Shown here piece by piece: positions 1 to 8,552 of a stretch of DNA of 23,270 nt. Source of the stretch: an uncultured Bacilli bacterium (GTDB taxonomy: Bacteria; Bacillota_I; Bacilli_A; RF39; UBA660); the NCBI GenBank assembly GCA_910586425.1, contig CAJUHL010000021.1:1-23270 (forward strand), in the 5' to 3' direction. Made by a program: the position numbers and the translations under genes. The notes under the pieces were generated by a model. It was not told where the DNA came from and did no database searches. It was given only the letters and a program-made list of their open reading frames with translations. Each line of letters opens with the position of its first letter. Position 1 is the first letter of the stretch.

Positions 1-61
1 CATGTGCATCGCTGATAAAAATAATCGCTTTCTCTGCTCCTAACGCTGTACTACTACTCAT
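1..61 (-). CDS. 5' end of an unidentified gene, cut by the window edge
   Basis: Only the first 20 codons are visible, reading MSSSTALGAEKAIIFISDAH. The start is supported by a good ribosome binding site: GGAGG at 70-74, eight bases before the ATG at 59-61. I do not recognise the protein. In many Firmicutes hisS follows hemZ, but this N-terminus does not look like HisS. The gene is separated from hemZ by a terminator and four copies of a decamer repeat, so it probably has its own expression signals and may belong to a mobile element (inference). Confidence 0.5.
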   Translation of the reverse strand, partial: MSSSTALGAEKAIIFISDAH

Positions 62-173
62 GCTTCTTTCCTCCAATTCTCTTTTATAAATGACTGATAA
101 TTGCTAACATAGTTTCCTCAAATATCTTTGTTGCACCTATCTTTGTTGCACCTATAAACCGTCAAAAGTGCGC

Positions 174-212
174 AAAAAAAGGACATTTCGTTGTTATTTG
201 AAATGTCCTTTG
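174..212 (-). terminator. Intrinsic terminator downstream of hemZ
   Basis: Read on the minus strand, AAAGGACATTTC pairs perfectly with GAAATGTCCTTT across a 10-base loop. The stem runs straight into a T tract (A run at 174-180 on the plus strand). The plus direction has only three T after the stem, so it acts leftward. A smaller hairpin (GTGGTGT, 5-base loop, ACACCAC, about 214-232) lies just before it. This is the likely end of the relA-MBL-hemZ transcript. Confidence 0.8.
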
Positions 213-254
213 GGTGGTGTTACTGACACCACTAAATTATTTGTTGCACATCGA

Positions 255-290
255 GTGAAAAATGTAATATGAAGTATTATTACATATTAT
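255..290. repeat. Small inverted repeat ATGTAATA / TATTACAT
   Basis: An 8-base inverted repeat with a spacer of about 8 bases lies between the third and fourth TTTGTTGCAC decamers. There is no T tract, so it is not a terminator. It may be an operator or part of an element end, or may be chance in AT-rich DNA. Confidence 0.3.
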
Positions 291-384
291 TCAACAGAAA
301 TTTGTTGCACTTATGTTACACTTCGGGATTTTTTTAGTACCCAATCATGCCAACTACTCAATGATTTTCCTTTTAGAAATCCAA

Positions 385-1809
385 TCAGCAATCACATAAA
401 AGATGCTTTTTGCGCTCAATCATTTCCCCGATTCTCTCGATATATTGGGAAACATCTTTCACATTCTCGCTTCTCTCAATCCGCCCGTCTGGATAAACTC
501 GCTTTGACACACTCCCGGCTCCGCAGGCAACTATGGTCTGTTTCTCCTCCATAATAAGTATATTGTAAATCCCTGCTTTTCTGGCATATCCAACATTTTC
601 CATATTTCCCGCTATATTTTTCTGCCGATACAAATAATAGGGTTCCATTCCCATTTTTCTGGCATACTGTTCACAAAGCTCCATAATTTCCATACTATTT
701 TTCATTGCCAGCCCTTTGTACTGCTCTTTTTGCATATTCAATCGCGCGGCTCGTTTAATGGCAAGCGAATGAATCGTCAAGCTGTCAGGATTTAACTTTT
801 GTGCCTCCTGCATGGAATATTCAATATCTTCAATATTTTCCTGTGGCAAACCTACGATAAAATCCATATTAATATTATCAAATCCTATCTCTCTTGCCAT
901 CCAAAAAGCCTCTCTCACTTGTTCCACAGTATGATATCTTCCAATCAAATCCAGTGTCCTCTGATTCATTGTCTGTGGATTAATAGAAATTCGGGTAACA
1001 CCATACTTTTTCAACACCCGAAGTTTTTCCTCTGTAATACTGTCTGGTCTTCCTGCTTCCACTGTAAATTCCTGACAATATGTCAAATCAAAATTTTTCT
1101 GAACTGCCAAAAGAAGCCGTTCAAGCTGGTCTGCTTCCAGAGTAGTCGGTGTTCCTCCACCAAAATAAATACTGTTTAACCTTTTGTGTTGAAATTCTTT
1201 GGCAACATATTCCACTTCTTTAAGCAGCGCTTTCAGATAAGGCTCTGTTTTCTTTTGATATGCTTTGATAGGATAGGAAGTAAACGAACAGTATAAACAT
1301 GTAGTCGGACAAAAAGGAATCCCTATGTACAGACTGTAACCATTTTTGTAATCTATAGACTTTAAAAGTTCATACTCTTTTCTTGCAATTGAAATACTGA
1401 GTGCTGCCTTTTTGTCTGATACCAGATAATTTTCTTTCAAATACCGGCAAATATCCTCATCAGATATTTTCGGATTACTTTCTATCAGTCCCGTTGCAAG
1501 CTTTACCGGCCGTATACCGGTAAGCGCACCCCACGGAAGCTCTTTTTTTGTCAATTCTTTCAAGGTTTTGTAAACCAGTCGTTTCAGTTCAGCCTTTACA
1601 TATTTTTTTTCCGAGTTTTCTGGTATTCCCGTAAAACAGATATCTTCACAGCATACTTTGATATTTCCCTCCTGTATGCAGATAGAAAGAGTTTTGTCAT
1701 TCCATTCGGGGTTTTCCTCATTTCCTTCCCATTCCGCAAGAAAAGCATTTATTAAAATCTGTGATTCGTATAAAAACTCTTCACTTTGAATATTTAGCTC
1801 TATTCTCAT
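385..1809 (-). CDS. hemZ: HemZ-type coproporphyrinogen dehydrogenase, radical SAM
   Basis: The 474-residue protein belongs to the HemN/HemZ family of oxygen-independent coproporphyrinogen III oxidases, which use radical SAM chemistry to decarboxylate two propionate side chains. The iron-sulfur motif CxxxCxxC is intact (C167, C171, C174, in PFCPTTCLYC), followed by the family's GGGTPT around 217-222. About 150 residues precede the radical SAM domain, as in HemZ and unlike HemN or HemW. The gene lies 35 bases after the MBL hydrolase and ends before a terminator at 174-212. Its ribosome binding site is weak (AAAGGA about 14 bases upstream). Many Clostridia carry hemZ without a full haem pathway, so the substrate in this organism is not certain. 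Confidence 0.88.
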   Translation of the reverse strand: MRIELNIQSEEFLYESQILINAFLAEWEGNEENPEWNDKTLSICIQEGNIKVCCEDICFTGIPENSEKKYVKAELKRLVYKTLKELTKKELPWGALTGIRPVKLATGLIESNPKISDEDICRYLKENYLVSDKKAALSISIARKEYELLKSIDYKNGYSLYIGIPFCPTTCLYCSFTSYPIKAYQKKTEPYLKALLKEVEYVAKEFQHKRLNSIYFGGGTPTTLEADQLERLLLAVQKNFDLTYCQEFTVEAGRPDSITEEKLRVLKKYGVTRISINPQTMNQRTLDLIGRYHTVEQVREAFWMAREIGFDNINMDFIVGLPQENIEDIEYSMQEAQKLNPDSLTIHSLAIKRAARLNMQKEQYKGLAMKNSMEIMELCEQYARKMGMEPYYLYRQKNIAGNMENVGYARKAGIYNILIMEEKQTIVACGAGSVSKRVYPDGRIERSENVKDVSQYIERIGEMIERKKHLLCDC

Positions 1810-1844
1810 ATTAATACAACCAGTCCTTTTATTTGTACAATTTC

Positions 1845-2546
1845 TTATAAACCAAGAAAAAAGTGAGGTTTTTCCTCTCCAATGCTTGTTGAAGGTCCAT
1901 GCCCGGGATAAACTTTAAGGTCTGCTTCCAGACACAAAAGCTTTTCTTTTATGGAACGAAATAAGGCATCTCCATCAGAAGTAGGAAAATCATACCTTCC
2001 AACGCTTTCCCGAAACAGCGTATCTCCACTGAACAGTACCTCCTCTTTTTCTGATGAAGCCTGATTTGAGGAAACATTCTCCAAAGAAACTTTATAGCAC
2101 ATTCCTCCTTTTGTATGACCCGGAGTACTGATTGCCGTGATTTGAAATCCTGCAATTGTTAAAAGCTGTCCATCTGTCAGATATTCATCTGCTTCTATGG
2201 ATAACACTTTACTTCCCATTATTTCAGATAAATTTTTATAAGAGTTTATAAGCACTTCCTGTTCAAGTTCATTTGCATAAACTTTAATATGAAAATGGTT
2301 TTTTATTTCCTCTACGGCACCCGTATGGTCATAGTGACCATGCGTAAGAAATATTGCTTTTGGCAGAACTGCAAACTTTTCTACTGCTTTTATAATTGCA
2401 TCTGCTTCATCTGCAGGGTCAATTATAATACATTCATTTGTGCCCCGATTGCAGACAAGATAACAGTTTGTACTGACCGGACCCAAAACCAGTGTAATAA
2501 TATTCATTCTGTCTGTAGTTATCTTATTTCTATCCATTTTATTCAT
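1845..2546 (-). CDS. MBL-fold metallo-hydrolase (glyoxalase II-like)
   Basis: The 233-residue protein has the complete metallo-beta-lactamase fold metal ligands: HGHYDH at 69-74, H144 in TPGHT, D175 in SGDTLF and H216 in PGHG. This is the glyoxalase II-like group of small soluble Zn/Fe hydrolases. Its natural substrate is unknown; a thioester such as S-lactoylglutathione is unlikely in an organism that may lack glutathione. The start is set by GAGGAG seven bases before the ATG, which gives a 13-residue extension before the usual MNIITLVLG start of the family. It sits 21 bases after relA and 35 before hemZ. A hydrolase of this type between relA and hemZ is common in Clostridia, so this is core genome and not part of the island. 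Confidence 0.85.
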   Translation of the reverse strand: MNKMDRNKITTDRMNIITLVLGPVSTNCYLVCNRGTNECIIIDPADEADAIIKAVEKFAVLPKAIFLTHGHYDHTGAVEEIKNHFHIKVYANELEQEVLINSYKNLSEIMGSKVLSIEADEYLTDGQLLTIAGFQITAISTPGHTKGGMCYKVSLENVSSNQASSEKEEVLFSGDTLFRESVGRYDFPTSDGDALFRSIKEKLLCLEADLKVYPGHGPSTSIGEEKPHFFLGL

Positions 2547-2567
2547 TTTTTTCTCCTCGGATAATTT

Positions 2568-4865
2568 TTAGTTTGCAGTTCGTTTAATATCAATGACATT
2601 ATCAATTGCCCTTATTTTTTCAATAATTTTCATCATTTCCGATTTGCCTTTTGTCAAAAAGGAAACTTCTATTGTGGCAATTTCCTGCCTGTTTGTACGG
2701 CTGTTTGTCGCCCGCACATCAATTTCATTTTCGGTAAATACTCTTGAAATATCTGCCAGAAGACCTGTTCTGTTATTGGCAAATATTCTGATTTCACCCA
2801 TATACATCTGGTCTGATTTTTCCTCAAGACTGCTTTCTTCCCATTCAGCTTCGATAATACGCACGCGTTCTATTTCAGGAAGAGTCATCATATTTACACA
2901 ATCTGTTCTGTGAATGGAAACCCCTCTTCCTCTTGTTACGAATCCCACGATTTCATCTCCCGGAACAGGATTGCAGCATTTGGAATATCTGACTGATAAA
3001 TCATGTGTACCTTTTACAACAATACTGCTCTTTGGCTTTACAAATAATTTTTTATCCTTATTTTTGGATATTTCTTCTAAAATTTCTTCATCTGTTACAA
3101 TTTTCTTCTGCTTCTTTTCATATTCCTCAAGAAGCTTGTTGACAATCTGGCCTTCCTTTAAGCCGCCGTGTCCCACTGCAGCCATAAGTGAATCCCAGTC
3201 ACGAAATCCATATTTTTTCAGGATTTTTGCCATAAATTCTGGCTTCGTAAGGTCGCTTAATACAATTCCTTTTGCCTTGCAATATTTATCAATAAAGCTT
3301 TTTCCACGGATAATATTATCCTCTTTCAGTTCACTTTTAAACCATTGATTGATTTTATTTTTTGCCTGTGAGCTTTTTACAATATTCAGCCAGTCTCTGC
3401 TTGGTCCTTTTGAATTTTGAGAGGTAAAGATTTCTACTCTGTCTCCATTTTGGATAACATAGTCGATTTTTACCATTTCTCCGTTTACCTTGGCGCCTAT
3501 CATTTTATTTCCTATTGCGCTGTGAATACTATATGCAAAATCAATCGGGGTGGAACCATTTGGAAGATTCAGAACATCTCCTGTTGGGGTAAAACAATAT
3601 ACATCCTCGGAAAACAAATTCAAATCACTTTTTAGGACAGACATAAATTCCTTATTATCGGACATTTCCATCTGCCATTCCAGAATTTGCCGCAGCCAGC
3701 TGAGCTTCTCTTCTTCCGTATTTGGAGTAAGCTTTCCACTTGGGTCCTCTTTATACTTCCAGTGAGCAGCAATTCCATATTCAGCGGTTTTATGCATCTC
3801 CATTGTCCGAATCTGCACCTCAAACGGCTGTCCTGACGGACCTATAACTGTAGTATGTAAGGACTGATAATTGTTCGGCTTTGGCATGGAAATATAGTCT
3901 TTAAAGCGTCCCTGAATGGGCTTGTATTTTTCATGAATTACACAAAGCGCCATATAGCAGTCCTTTACATCATCTACAATAATCCTGACTGCAAACAAAT
4001 CTAGAATCTGGTCAAACGTTTTGTTTTGAGTAACCATTTTTTTATAGATACTGAAGGTATGTTTCATGCGCCCGTAGACATGAGCCTTTATTTCTGCCTC
4101 TTTTACATATTGTTCAACCTCTCGGACCAGTTCTTTTATTTCCTCTTCACCCTGACTGAATTTCGTATTTCTCTGTTCTTCGAGCTCATTGTATTTTTCG
4201 GGTTTCAGATATTTTAAAGACAAATCATCCAGTTCGATTTTTATTTTGGATATTCCCAGACGGTCAGCCAGAGGTGCATAGATATCCATAGTTTCTCTTG
4301 CTTTTTCTGCCTGCTTTTCCGTATTCATATATTCCAGAGTACGCATATTATGCAGACGGTCGGCAAGCTTTACCACAATTACACGAATATCTTTTGCCAT
4401 GGCAAGAAACATTTTTCTTAAATTTTCCGCCATAACTTCTACTTTATCCTTGGAATAAGAAAGCTGTGTCAGTTTTGTAACACCATCCACAAGCAGAGCC
4501 ACTTCATCTCCAAATTCATTTTTGACCTGCTCAAGTGTTACCTCTGTATCTTCCACAATATCATGAAGAATCCCCGCAATAATAGATTCCTTGTCAAGCT
4601 CCAGCTCTGCAAGTATAATTGCCACAGAAACGGGGTGAATAATATAGGGTTCTCCGGAACGTCGCTTCTGGTCTTTGTGAGCTTCAAACGCCATTTTGTA
4701 TGCCTTTTTTATTCGGGATAAATCCGTTGTTGGCCGATACTTTCGAATGGTCACAATAAGAGTTTCATAAAGCTCCTTTGGGTCTTCAAACTGTGATTCA
4801 TCCTTTAATTTGGGCAGCGAATTCACTACCTTTACATTTGTTGTAATAATTTTATCCTCAGCCAT
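2568..4865 (-). CDS. relA: Bifunctional (p)ppGpp synthetase/hydrolase Rel
   Basis: A full-length 765-residue Rel enzyme that makes and degrades the stringent-response alarmone. The N-terminal HD hydrolase domain shows IIHP at 75-78 and HDIVED at 101-106. The synthetase domain follows (GRMKHTFSIY near 265; RFKDYISMPKPNNYQSLHT at 320-338; EVQIRT near 349). The regulatory part has a TGS domain around 405-470, a cysteine-containing linker (KCCNPVPGD) and a C-terminal ACT domain (NRTGLLADIS). Both catalytic halves look intact, so it should be bifunctional. I chose ATG at 4865, since GGAGAG lies seven bases upstream; a GTG at 4880 overlaps that site and is less likely. In many Firmicutes relA follows apt directly; here a polysaccharide island separates them and relA has its own promoter. 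Confidence 0.95.
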   Translation of the reverse strand: MAEDKIITTNVKVVNSLPKLKDESQFEDPKELYETLIVTIRKYRPTTDLSRIKKAYKMAFEAHKDQKRRSGEPYIIHPVSVAIILAELELDKESIIAGILHDIVEDTEVTLEQVKNEFGDEVALLVDGVTKLTQLSYSKDKVEVMAENLRKMFLAMAKDIRVIVVKLADRLHNMRTLEYMNTEKQAEKARETMDIYAPLADRLGISKIKIELDDLSLKYLKPEKYNELEEQRNTKFSQGEEEIKELVREVEQYVKEAEIKAHVYGRMKHTFSIYKKMVTQNKTFDQILDLFAVRIIVDDVKDCYMALCVIHEKYKPIQGRFKDYISMPKPNNYQSLHTTVIGPSGQPFEVQIRTMEMHKTAEYGIAAHWKYKEDPSGKLTPNTEEEKLSWLRQILEWQMEMSDNKEFMSVLKSDLNLFSEDVYCFTPTGDVLNLPNGSTPIDFAYSIHSAIGNKMIGAKVNGEMVKIDYVIQNGDRVEIFTSQNSKGPSRDWLNIVKSSQAKNKINQWFKSELKEDNIIRGKSFIDKYCKAKGIVLSDLTKPEFMAKILKKYGFRDWDSLMAAVGHGGLKEGQIVNKLLEEYEKKQKKIVTDEEILEEISKNKDKKLFVKPKSSIVVKGTHDLSVRYSKCCNPVPGDEIVGFVTRGRGVSIHRTDCVNMMTLPEIERVRIIEAEWEESSLEEKSDQMYMGEIRIFANNRTGLLADISRVFTENEIDVRATNSRTNRQEIATIEVSFLTKGKSEMMKIIEKIRAIDNVIDIKRTAN

Positions 4866-4933
4866 AGTACATCTCTCCACTCTTATATATGATAAAAAGC
4901 CCGTAGTAACATCTACTTTTTTAATAATTTCCT

Positions 4934-4962
4934 ATTATAGTAAGTTTTAAACAAAAAAGCAA
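4934..4962 (-). promoter_or_regulatory. Promoter of relA-MBL-hemZ
   Basis: On the minus strand a perfect TATAAT (4934-4939) follows a 17-base spacer after TTGCTT (4957-4962), a weaker -35. The predicted start is about 60 bases before the relA ATG. The -35 lies inside the stem of the terminator that ends the polysaccharide operon, so terminator and promoter share bases. Confidence 0.6.
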
Positions 4963-4981
4963 CCATTAATTGGTTGCTTTT
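4953..4981 (-). terminator. Terminator of the polysaccharide operon
   Basis: AAAAGCAACCA pairs with TGGTTGCTTTT (11 bases, 5-base loop) and is followed on the minus strand by a T tract (A run 4953-4958). The 5' arm encodes the last residues (Lys-Ala-Thr-Asn) of the upstream acyltransferase, and its TAA stop (4966-4968) lies in the loop. It insulates relA from the island. Confidence 0.85.
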
Positions 4982-6093
4982 ATAATTTTATCTATATTTT
5001 TTATACAATTATCTATATATACGGATAATTTATCCAAAATAATAGCAACTCCAAAAGATAACAAAAATAGCCAGACATAAATTAGTAAAGAATACCTTGG
5101 AATCAATATAATATTTTGAAAATAATAATAAGCAAAGAAAGTATGTACTAACCATATATACACAGAATATTTTCCAAATAAACTCAACATCTTAGTCTGC
5201 ATATAAGTAAATCTTTTACTCAAAAGTGTAAATGAATAAATAAATATAGGTACTAAAATAATATCTCCCTTTGACCAGCTGGCTGATGGTGTAATTACAA
5301 TTCTTACAATTACAGCAAATATAAAAAGAAAAACTGGACACATTTTCTTTTGCAAATATCTTTCCATTATTTGATTTGCTTTTTCAAAAATATAATATTC
5401 ACTGACTATACAACCTATACAAAAAATAATAATATAATCCATATGAACTTTATAATACCATGTTTTTAATAGTTGTATATCATATTTATATAATGTAAAC
5501 AGACTTATCCCAATAATACTGCCTATTAACATAAATATTATTTTTTCGGTCTTTCCTTTTTTCCAATATAATACTAAACTGTGAATAAATGGAAATATTG
5601 CCAACATAAGGATATACTGCTTAACATACCACCACTCTCCATTGTAAGAATATGATAATCCAAATAAATTTTGGAAAAACTCTGTAATGTAAAATTTCAA
5701 ATTAAAAAAACAAAATCCCAGAGGAACAAAAACAGCAAAAGTAATCCAGTATTTTTTCATAAATTTAACTAAATGTCTAAATATCCTGATATATGCTAAA
5801 ACCAAATTCTCTGTAAAAGACATTGTACTGATTTGATTATTTTTCATTTGTTCATTCAAACCATATCCTGATATAAATGCATAAATACCAACACATATTC
5901 TACAAAACCATGCAAGTTTTGTTTCTACATACCATAAATTTTCTCCCAACAATGGTATATACTCATATCCTAATCTACTGGGAATACAGAACAAATGATG
6001 AAATACCATCATTAAAACAGCGATTCCATATAAACATTGAGTTGTATTCAAATTTAAAAATTTATCAGAATCCAATTTATAATTATTATTCAT
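4966..6093 (-). CDS. Acyltransferase 3 family membrane protein
   Basis: A 375-residue integral membrane protein with about ten hydrophobic segments. It belongs to the acyltransferase 3 group (OatA/OafA/WcjE type), which O-acetylates or otherwise acylates surface sugars. The first membrane segment holds the paired histidines (VFHHLF, near residue 32) seen in the family, and FISGYGL follows near residue 73. There is no C-terminal SGNH domain. A ribosome binding site AAGGGA lies seven bases before the ATG. It is the last gene of the polysaccharide operon, 89 bases after the GT61 gene; that gap carries a poor promoter-like sequence (TTGAAT, 17, TACTAT) that I would not rely on. The donor and the sugar modified cannot be read from sequence. 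Confidence 0.78.
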   Translation of the reverse strand: MNNNYKLDSDKFLNLNTTQCLYGIAVLMMVFHHLFCIPSRLGYEYIPLLGENLWYVETKLAWFCRICVGIYAFISGYGLNEQMKNNQISTMSFTENLVLAYIRIFRHLVKFMKKYWITFAVFVPLGFCFFNLKFYITEFFQNLFGLSYSYNGEWWYVKQYILMLAIFPFIHSLVLYWKKGKTEKIIFMLIGSIIGISLFTLYKYDIQLLKTWYYKVHMDYIIIFCIGCIVSEYYIFEKANQIMERYLQKKMCPVFLFIFAVIVRIVITPSASWSKGDIILVPIFIYSFTLLSKRFTYMQTKMLSLFGKYSVYIWLVHTFFAYYYFQNIILIPRYSLLIYVWLFLLSFGVAIILDKLSVYIDNCIKNIDKIIKATN

Positions 6094-6182
6094 CCTTTGT
6101 TCCCTTCTGATATCATAGTATTTTTATGTATAATCCTATTCAAATTCATTAAATCATTTTTATTCTGATTCTATTTTCCAAA

Positions 6183-7424
6183 TTATTTTAAATGAAATAT
6201 TCTGTTAATAAGCAGACATTTTAACTCGACCACCTTTGTTTTTCTTTTTATTTTATAAGATAATGAAAATCTTTTATAATCCTGCAGGCACTTCATCAAT
6301 ACAGGAAAATAATAACTTATTGACTTGCAGTCTGACAAATTATCTTTGACAAAACTTAATTTTATATATCTTTTAAAATCACGCATATCTCTATGATTAA
6401 AAGTATTGTTTTTTTCAGACTTTCCAAAAAAATCATATAATTTATCACTGATATAATAATAGAACGGACCATTCCATGGACAATTTTTATCTACTAAAAT
6501 AGATAAAGAAGAATCTATATAATTTATATTTAAATCTGATACTTCATCAATTGCCAACTGATAGCCTGTTAAATAATTTGCTCTTGGAATTAAAATAACC
6601 TTTCCACCATTTTGCATAAACATTATATTATGAGAGCAGGAACCAATGGTTGAGGCAAAAAATTTACAATTTACCAGTATATTTAATTGTTCCTTAAATG
6701 AAAATTGTTCAGGAGCAATAATCTTATAACCCTGTTTACGGAAAAAATGCTCTAACTTATATTCTCCAATTTGTTTATAACCAGAACATCTTGAATATGT
6801 AAAATATACCTTATCATAACCTGTTTCTTTTTTATTATTTAAACCATACTGCCTGATTTCATTTATCATAAACCTGTATTCTTTTGTAAAAAATCTGGCT
6901 GAACCATCCAGTGTGTAAAATGATTCATCTGGAATTAGTATTTCGTCATATTTTATTGCCTCATTAATTAATATAAATTTTGAACAGTCAATACCTATAA
7001 TATTCAACAAGGTTATAAAATTATCATTAAATTCAAATTCTGGAAATGCAATATATACAAGTTTATAATCCATAAAGTTGTCTTTATAGTACTTTGATTT
7101 TAAAAACCAGAGTCTACGCAGATTATCAGTAATACAATGTCCCCATACTCCTGTAAACATTCCTAAATATATTATTTTATCTGAACTTTCTTTTTTATAT
7201 AGTATATCATATCCTACTCCGTTTTTTGTATGTAAAGCTGTATTTTCAAGATATTCTCCATCACTTGTTACGATACCGCCTCCTATACAAGATTCTAGCT
7301 TTTTGCAGGGCAAAACAGTGGCGTTCTTATATACAGAAAATGACAATTCTTTATTGCTGAAATGTGGAGTATCTAAATGCTTTTTATAAATATTCTCATT
7401 AAACAAGTATTTTGTATTTCTCAT
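6183..7424 (-). CDS. GT61-family glycosyltransferase (DUF563)
   Basis: With the start at 7424 this is a 413-residue protein resembling GT61 (DUF563) transferases of capsule loci. Supporting segments are MFTGVWGHCITDNLRRLW in the N-terminal half and FASTIGSCSHNIMFMQNGGK with LIPRANY in the C-terminal half. The latter matches the family's pattern of a conserved region that checks for a bound sugar nucleotide. I chose ATG 7424 because it overlaps the upstream stop (TAATG) and AAGGA lies nine bases before it, which implies translational coupling. A longer reading to 7502 would overlap the acyltransferase by 79 bases and lacks a ribosome binding site. There is no signal peptide; it is probably cytoplasmic and adds one sugar to the lipid-linked repeat unit. 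The donor is unknown. Confidence 0.75.
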   Translation of the reverse strand: MRNTKYLFNENIYKKHLDTPHFSNKELSFSVYKNATVLPCKKLESCIGGGIVTSDGEYLENTALHTKNGVGYDILYKKESSDKIIYLGMFTGVWGHCITDNLRRLWFLKSKYYKDNFMDYKLVYIAFPEFEFNDNFITLLNIIGIDCSKFILINEAIKYDEILIPDESFYTLDGSARFFTKEYRFMINEIRQYGLNNKKETGYDKVYFTYSRCSGYKQIGEYKLEHFFRKQGYKIIAPEQFSFKEQLNILVNCKFFASTIGSCSHNIMFMQNGGKVILIPRANYLTGYQLAIDEVSDLNINYIDSSLSILVDKNCPWNGPFYYYISDKLYDFFGKSEKNNTFNHRDMRDFKRYIKLSFVKDNLSDCKSISYYFPVLMKCLQDYKRFSLSYKIKRKTKVVELKCLLINRIFHLK

Positions 7425-8548
7425 TATCTTTTGTCCTTCCATATAAAATTCATTATCGGATTCTCCAACAACCTGATTCTTATCTGGTCGATAACTGTAC
7501 ATACAATAAATACTGCCAGTACTGAAATCACAGCATGCAGTATCAAATAAGAAGAATTATAAAAAGCAACATTTTTTAACATATCTTTCCAGAGCCATTG
7601 CCGCATAACCTCACTGTTTGCATGAATTAACAACACACCAAATGTAGAGCCTGCAATCAGATTAATCCACTTATGTTGCTTTAATTTCAGATTTTTAAAT
7701 AACAAAAAGGCTGCTATTCCTGTTGTCAATGCAAGTATCTTATTGGAATCGTAAACAAAAAAATATGAAATTTCCGTATTTCCAATTATTTTTCCAATAT
7801 ATGCAAGTAAAACCACACTTGTCCACGATAAAAATAATAAAATTATTGTCAAACTGGCCCACAATTTAGTGTTTTTCATCCATTTCTTTGGATATAAACG
7901 CAAAAATGATGCAATAAAATATAAAATACAAAACCAGGTTACATAATTAAATGTAACTGTTGCTTTTAAAAAAGATGGCAATACTGTATAAATAAAAATT
8001 AATATCAGTAATAACATAGCATGTTCTTTTTCATTGAGCACCTTAATAAATTTATTTAGAAAAGGAATTAAGAGATAAAACAGGAAAAAACAGGAAACAA
8101 ATCCATCACTTACATTAAAAAAAGGAATAAGAACTTTCAAAAATCCCTTAAATGAAAATGGCATATATCCTGTTACTAAAAATATGAAAAAAAAGACAAC
8201 AGTATAAAAATATCTTTCGCTCAATAGTTTTATATATTTTTTAAACGTGATTTTTGATGTACACATATAATATCCGGTAATCAATATAAAACAATTAACT
8301 CCTGTTTTTCCACCCCATCCAAACAAAAGCAGAAAAATATCATTTGCTCCAAGATGCGTACTTTCATTTATTTTTTCCAATAATCCTGAATTTACAACAT
8401 AGTGATGAGCAACAATTATTAACATAGAAATAATTCGAAACAACTCTATATTAGAATTTCGAACGCTTTTCTTCCACCCCCCCCCTGATATTTCAGTCTT
8501 TTCTGATATGATATATTCATTATTTTCTGTTCTGCTTTCTGTGTTCAT
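7424..8548 (-). CDS. Acyltransferase 3 with a G9 tract near the start
   Basis: A 374-residue acyltransferase 3 protein, probably a polysaccharide O-acyltransferase. RNSNIELFRIISMLIIVAHH (30-49) matches the family's first segment with its Arg and His. FGWGGKTGVNCFILITGYYM and about nine further membrane segments follow. Residues 22-24 are Gly-Gly-Gly, encoded by nine consecutive G (8477-8485). In the sequenced state the frame is open. One extra G would end translation at a TAA after 32 residues, and one G fewer at a TAG after 33. The start has GGGGA about seven bases upstream, just past the aminotransferase stop. It overlaps the GT61 gene by one base. A homopolymeric tract in the 5' part of a sugar-modifying acyltransferase is a classic slippage switch. 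Confidence 0.8.
   Translation of the reverse strand: MNTESRTENNEYIISEKTEISGGGWKKSVRNSNIELFRIISMLIIVAHHYVVNSGLLEKINESTHLGANDIFLLLFGWGGKTGVNCFILITGYYMCTSKITFKKYIKLLSERYFYTVVFFFIFLVTGYMPFSFKGFLKVLIPFFNVSDGFVSCFFLFYLLIPFLNKFIKVLNEKEHAMLLLILIFIYTVLPSFLKATVTFNYVTWFCILYFIASFLRLYPKKWMKNTKLWASLTIILLFLSWTSVVLLAYIGKIIGNTEISYFFVYDSNKILALTTGIAAFLLFKNLKLKQHKWINLIAGSTFGVLLIHANSEVMRQWLWKDMLKNVAFYNSSYLILHAVISVLAVFIVCTVIDQIRIRLLENPIMNFIWKDKR
8477..8485 (-). repeat. Homopolymeric tract of nine G (candidate slippage site)
   Basis: Nine C on the plus strand (nine G in the message) within codons 22-24 of the acyltransferase. It is the longest G/C homopolymer I noticed in this AT-rich window. Frames with 8 or 10 G both reach a stop within about 12 codons, so a one-base change acts as an ON/OFF switch. 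Confidence 0.85.
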
Positions 8549-8552
8549 TTAT

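Larger units (their letters stand above)
127..310. repeat. Four direct copies of TTTGTTGCAC
   Basis: The decamer occurs at 127-136, 142-151, 240-249 and 301-310, always in the same orientation (GTGCAACAAA on the minus strand). The first two lie in a perfect 15-base tandem repeat. The minus-strand consensus is close to ATAnGTGCAACAAAnAT. The outermost copy follows TGTAACATAA on the minus strand. Spaced same-direction sites behind a TGT end resemble transposase-binding ends of Tn7-, Mu- or IS21-type elements, but they could equally be operator sites for the gene that starts at 61. The copies are too short and irregular for a CRISPR array. Confidence 0.6.

Noticed and set aside
127..310. CRISPR-like reading of the TTTGTTGCAC copies
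   Set aside because: Repeats are only about 10-15 bases with irregular spacing (15, 98 and 61 bases), and there are no cas genes.
6094..6182. Promoter-like TTGAAT / TACTAT before the last acyltransferase
   Set aside because: Each box matches only four of six consensus bases, which is common by chance in this sequence.
6286..6551. Two matches to the core of the inverted repeat (ACTTCATCAA) within the GT61 gene
   Set aside because: They match only 9-10 bases, lack the paired arms and lie in coding sequence. Probably chance.
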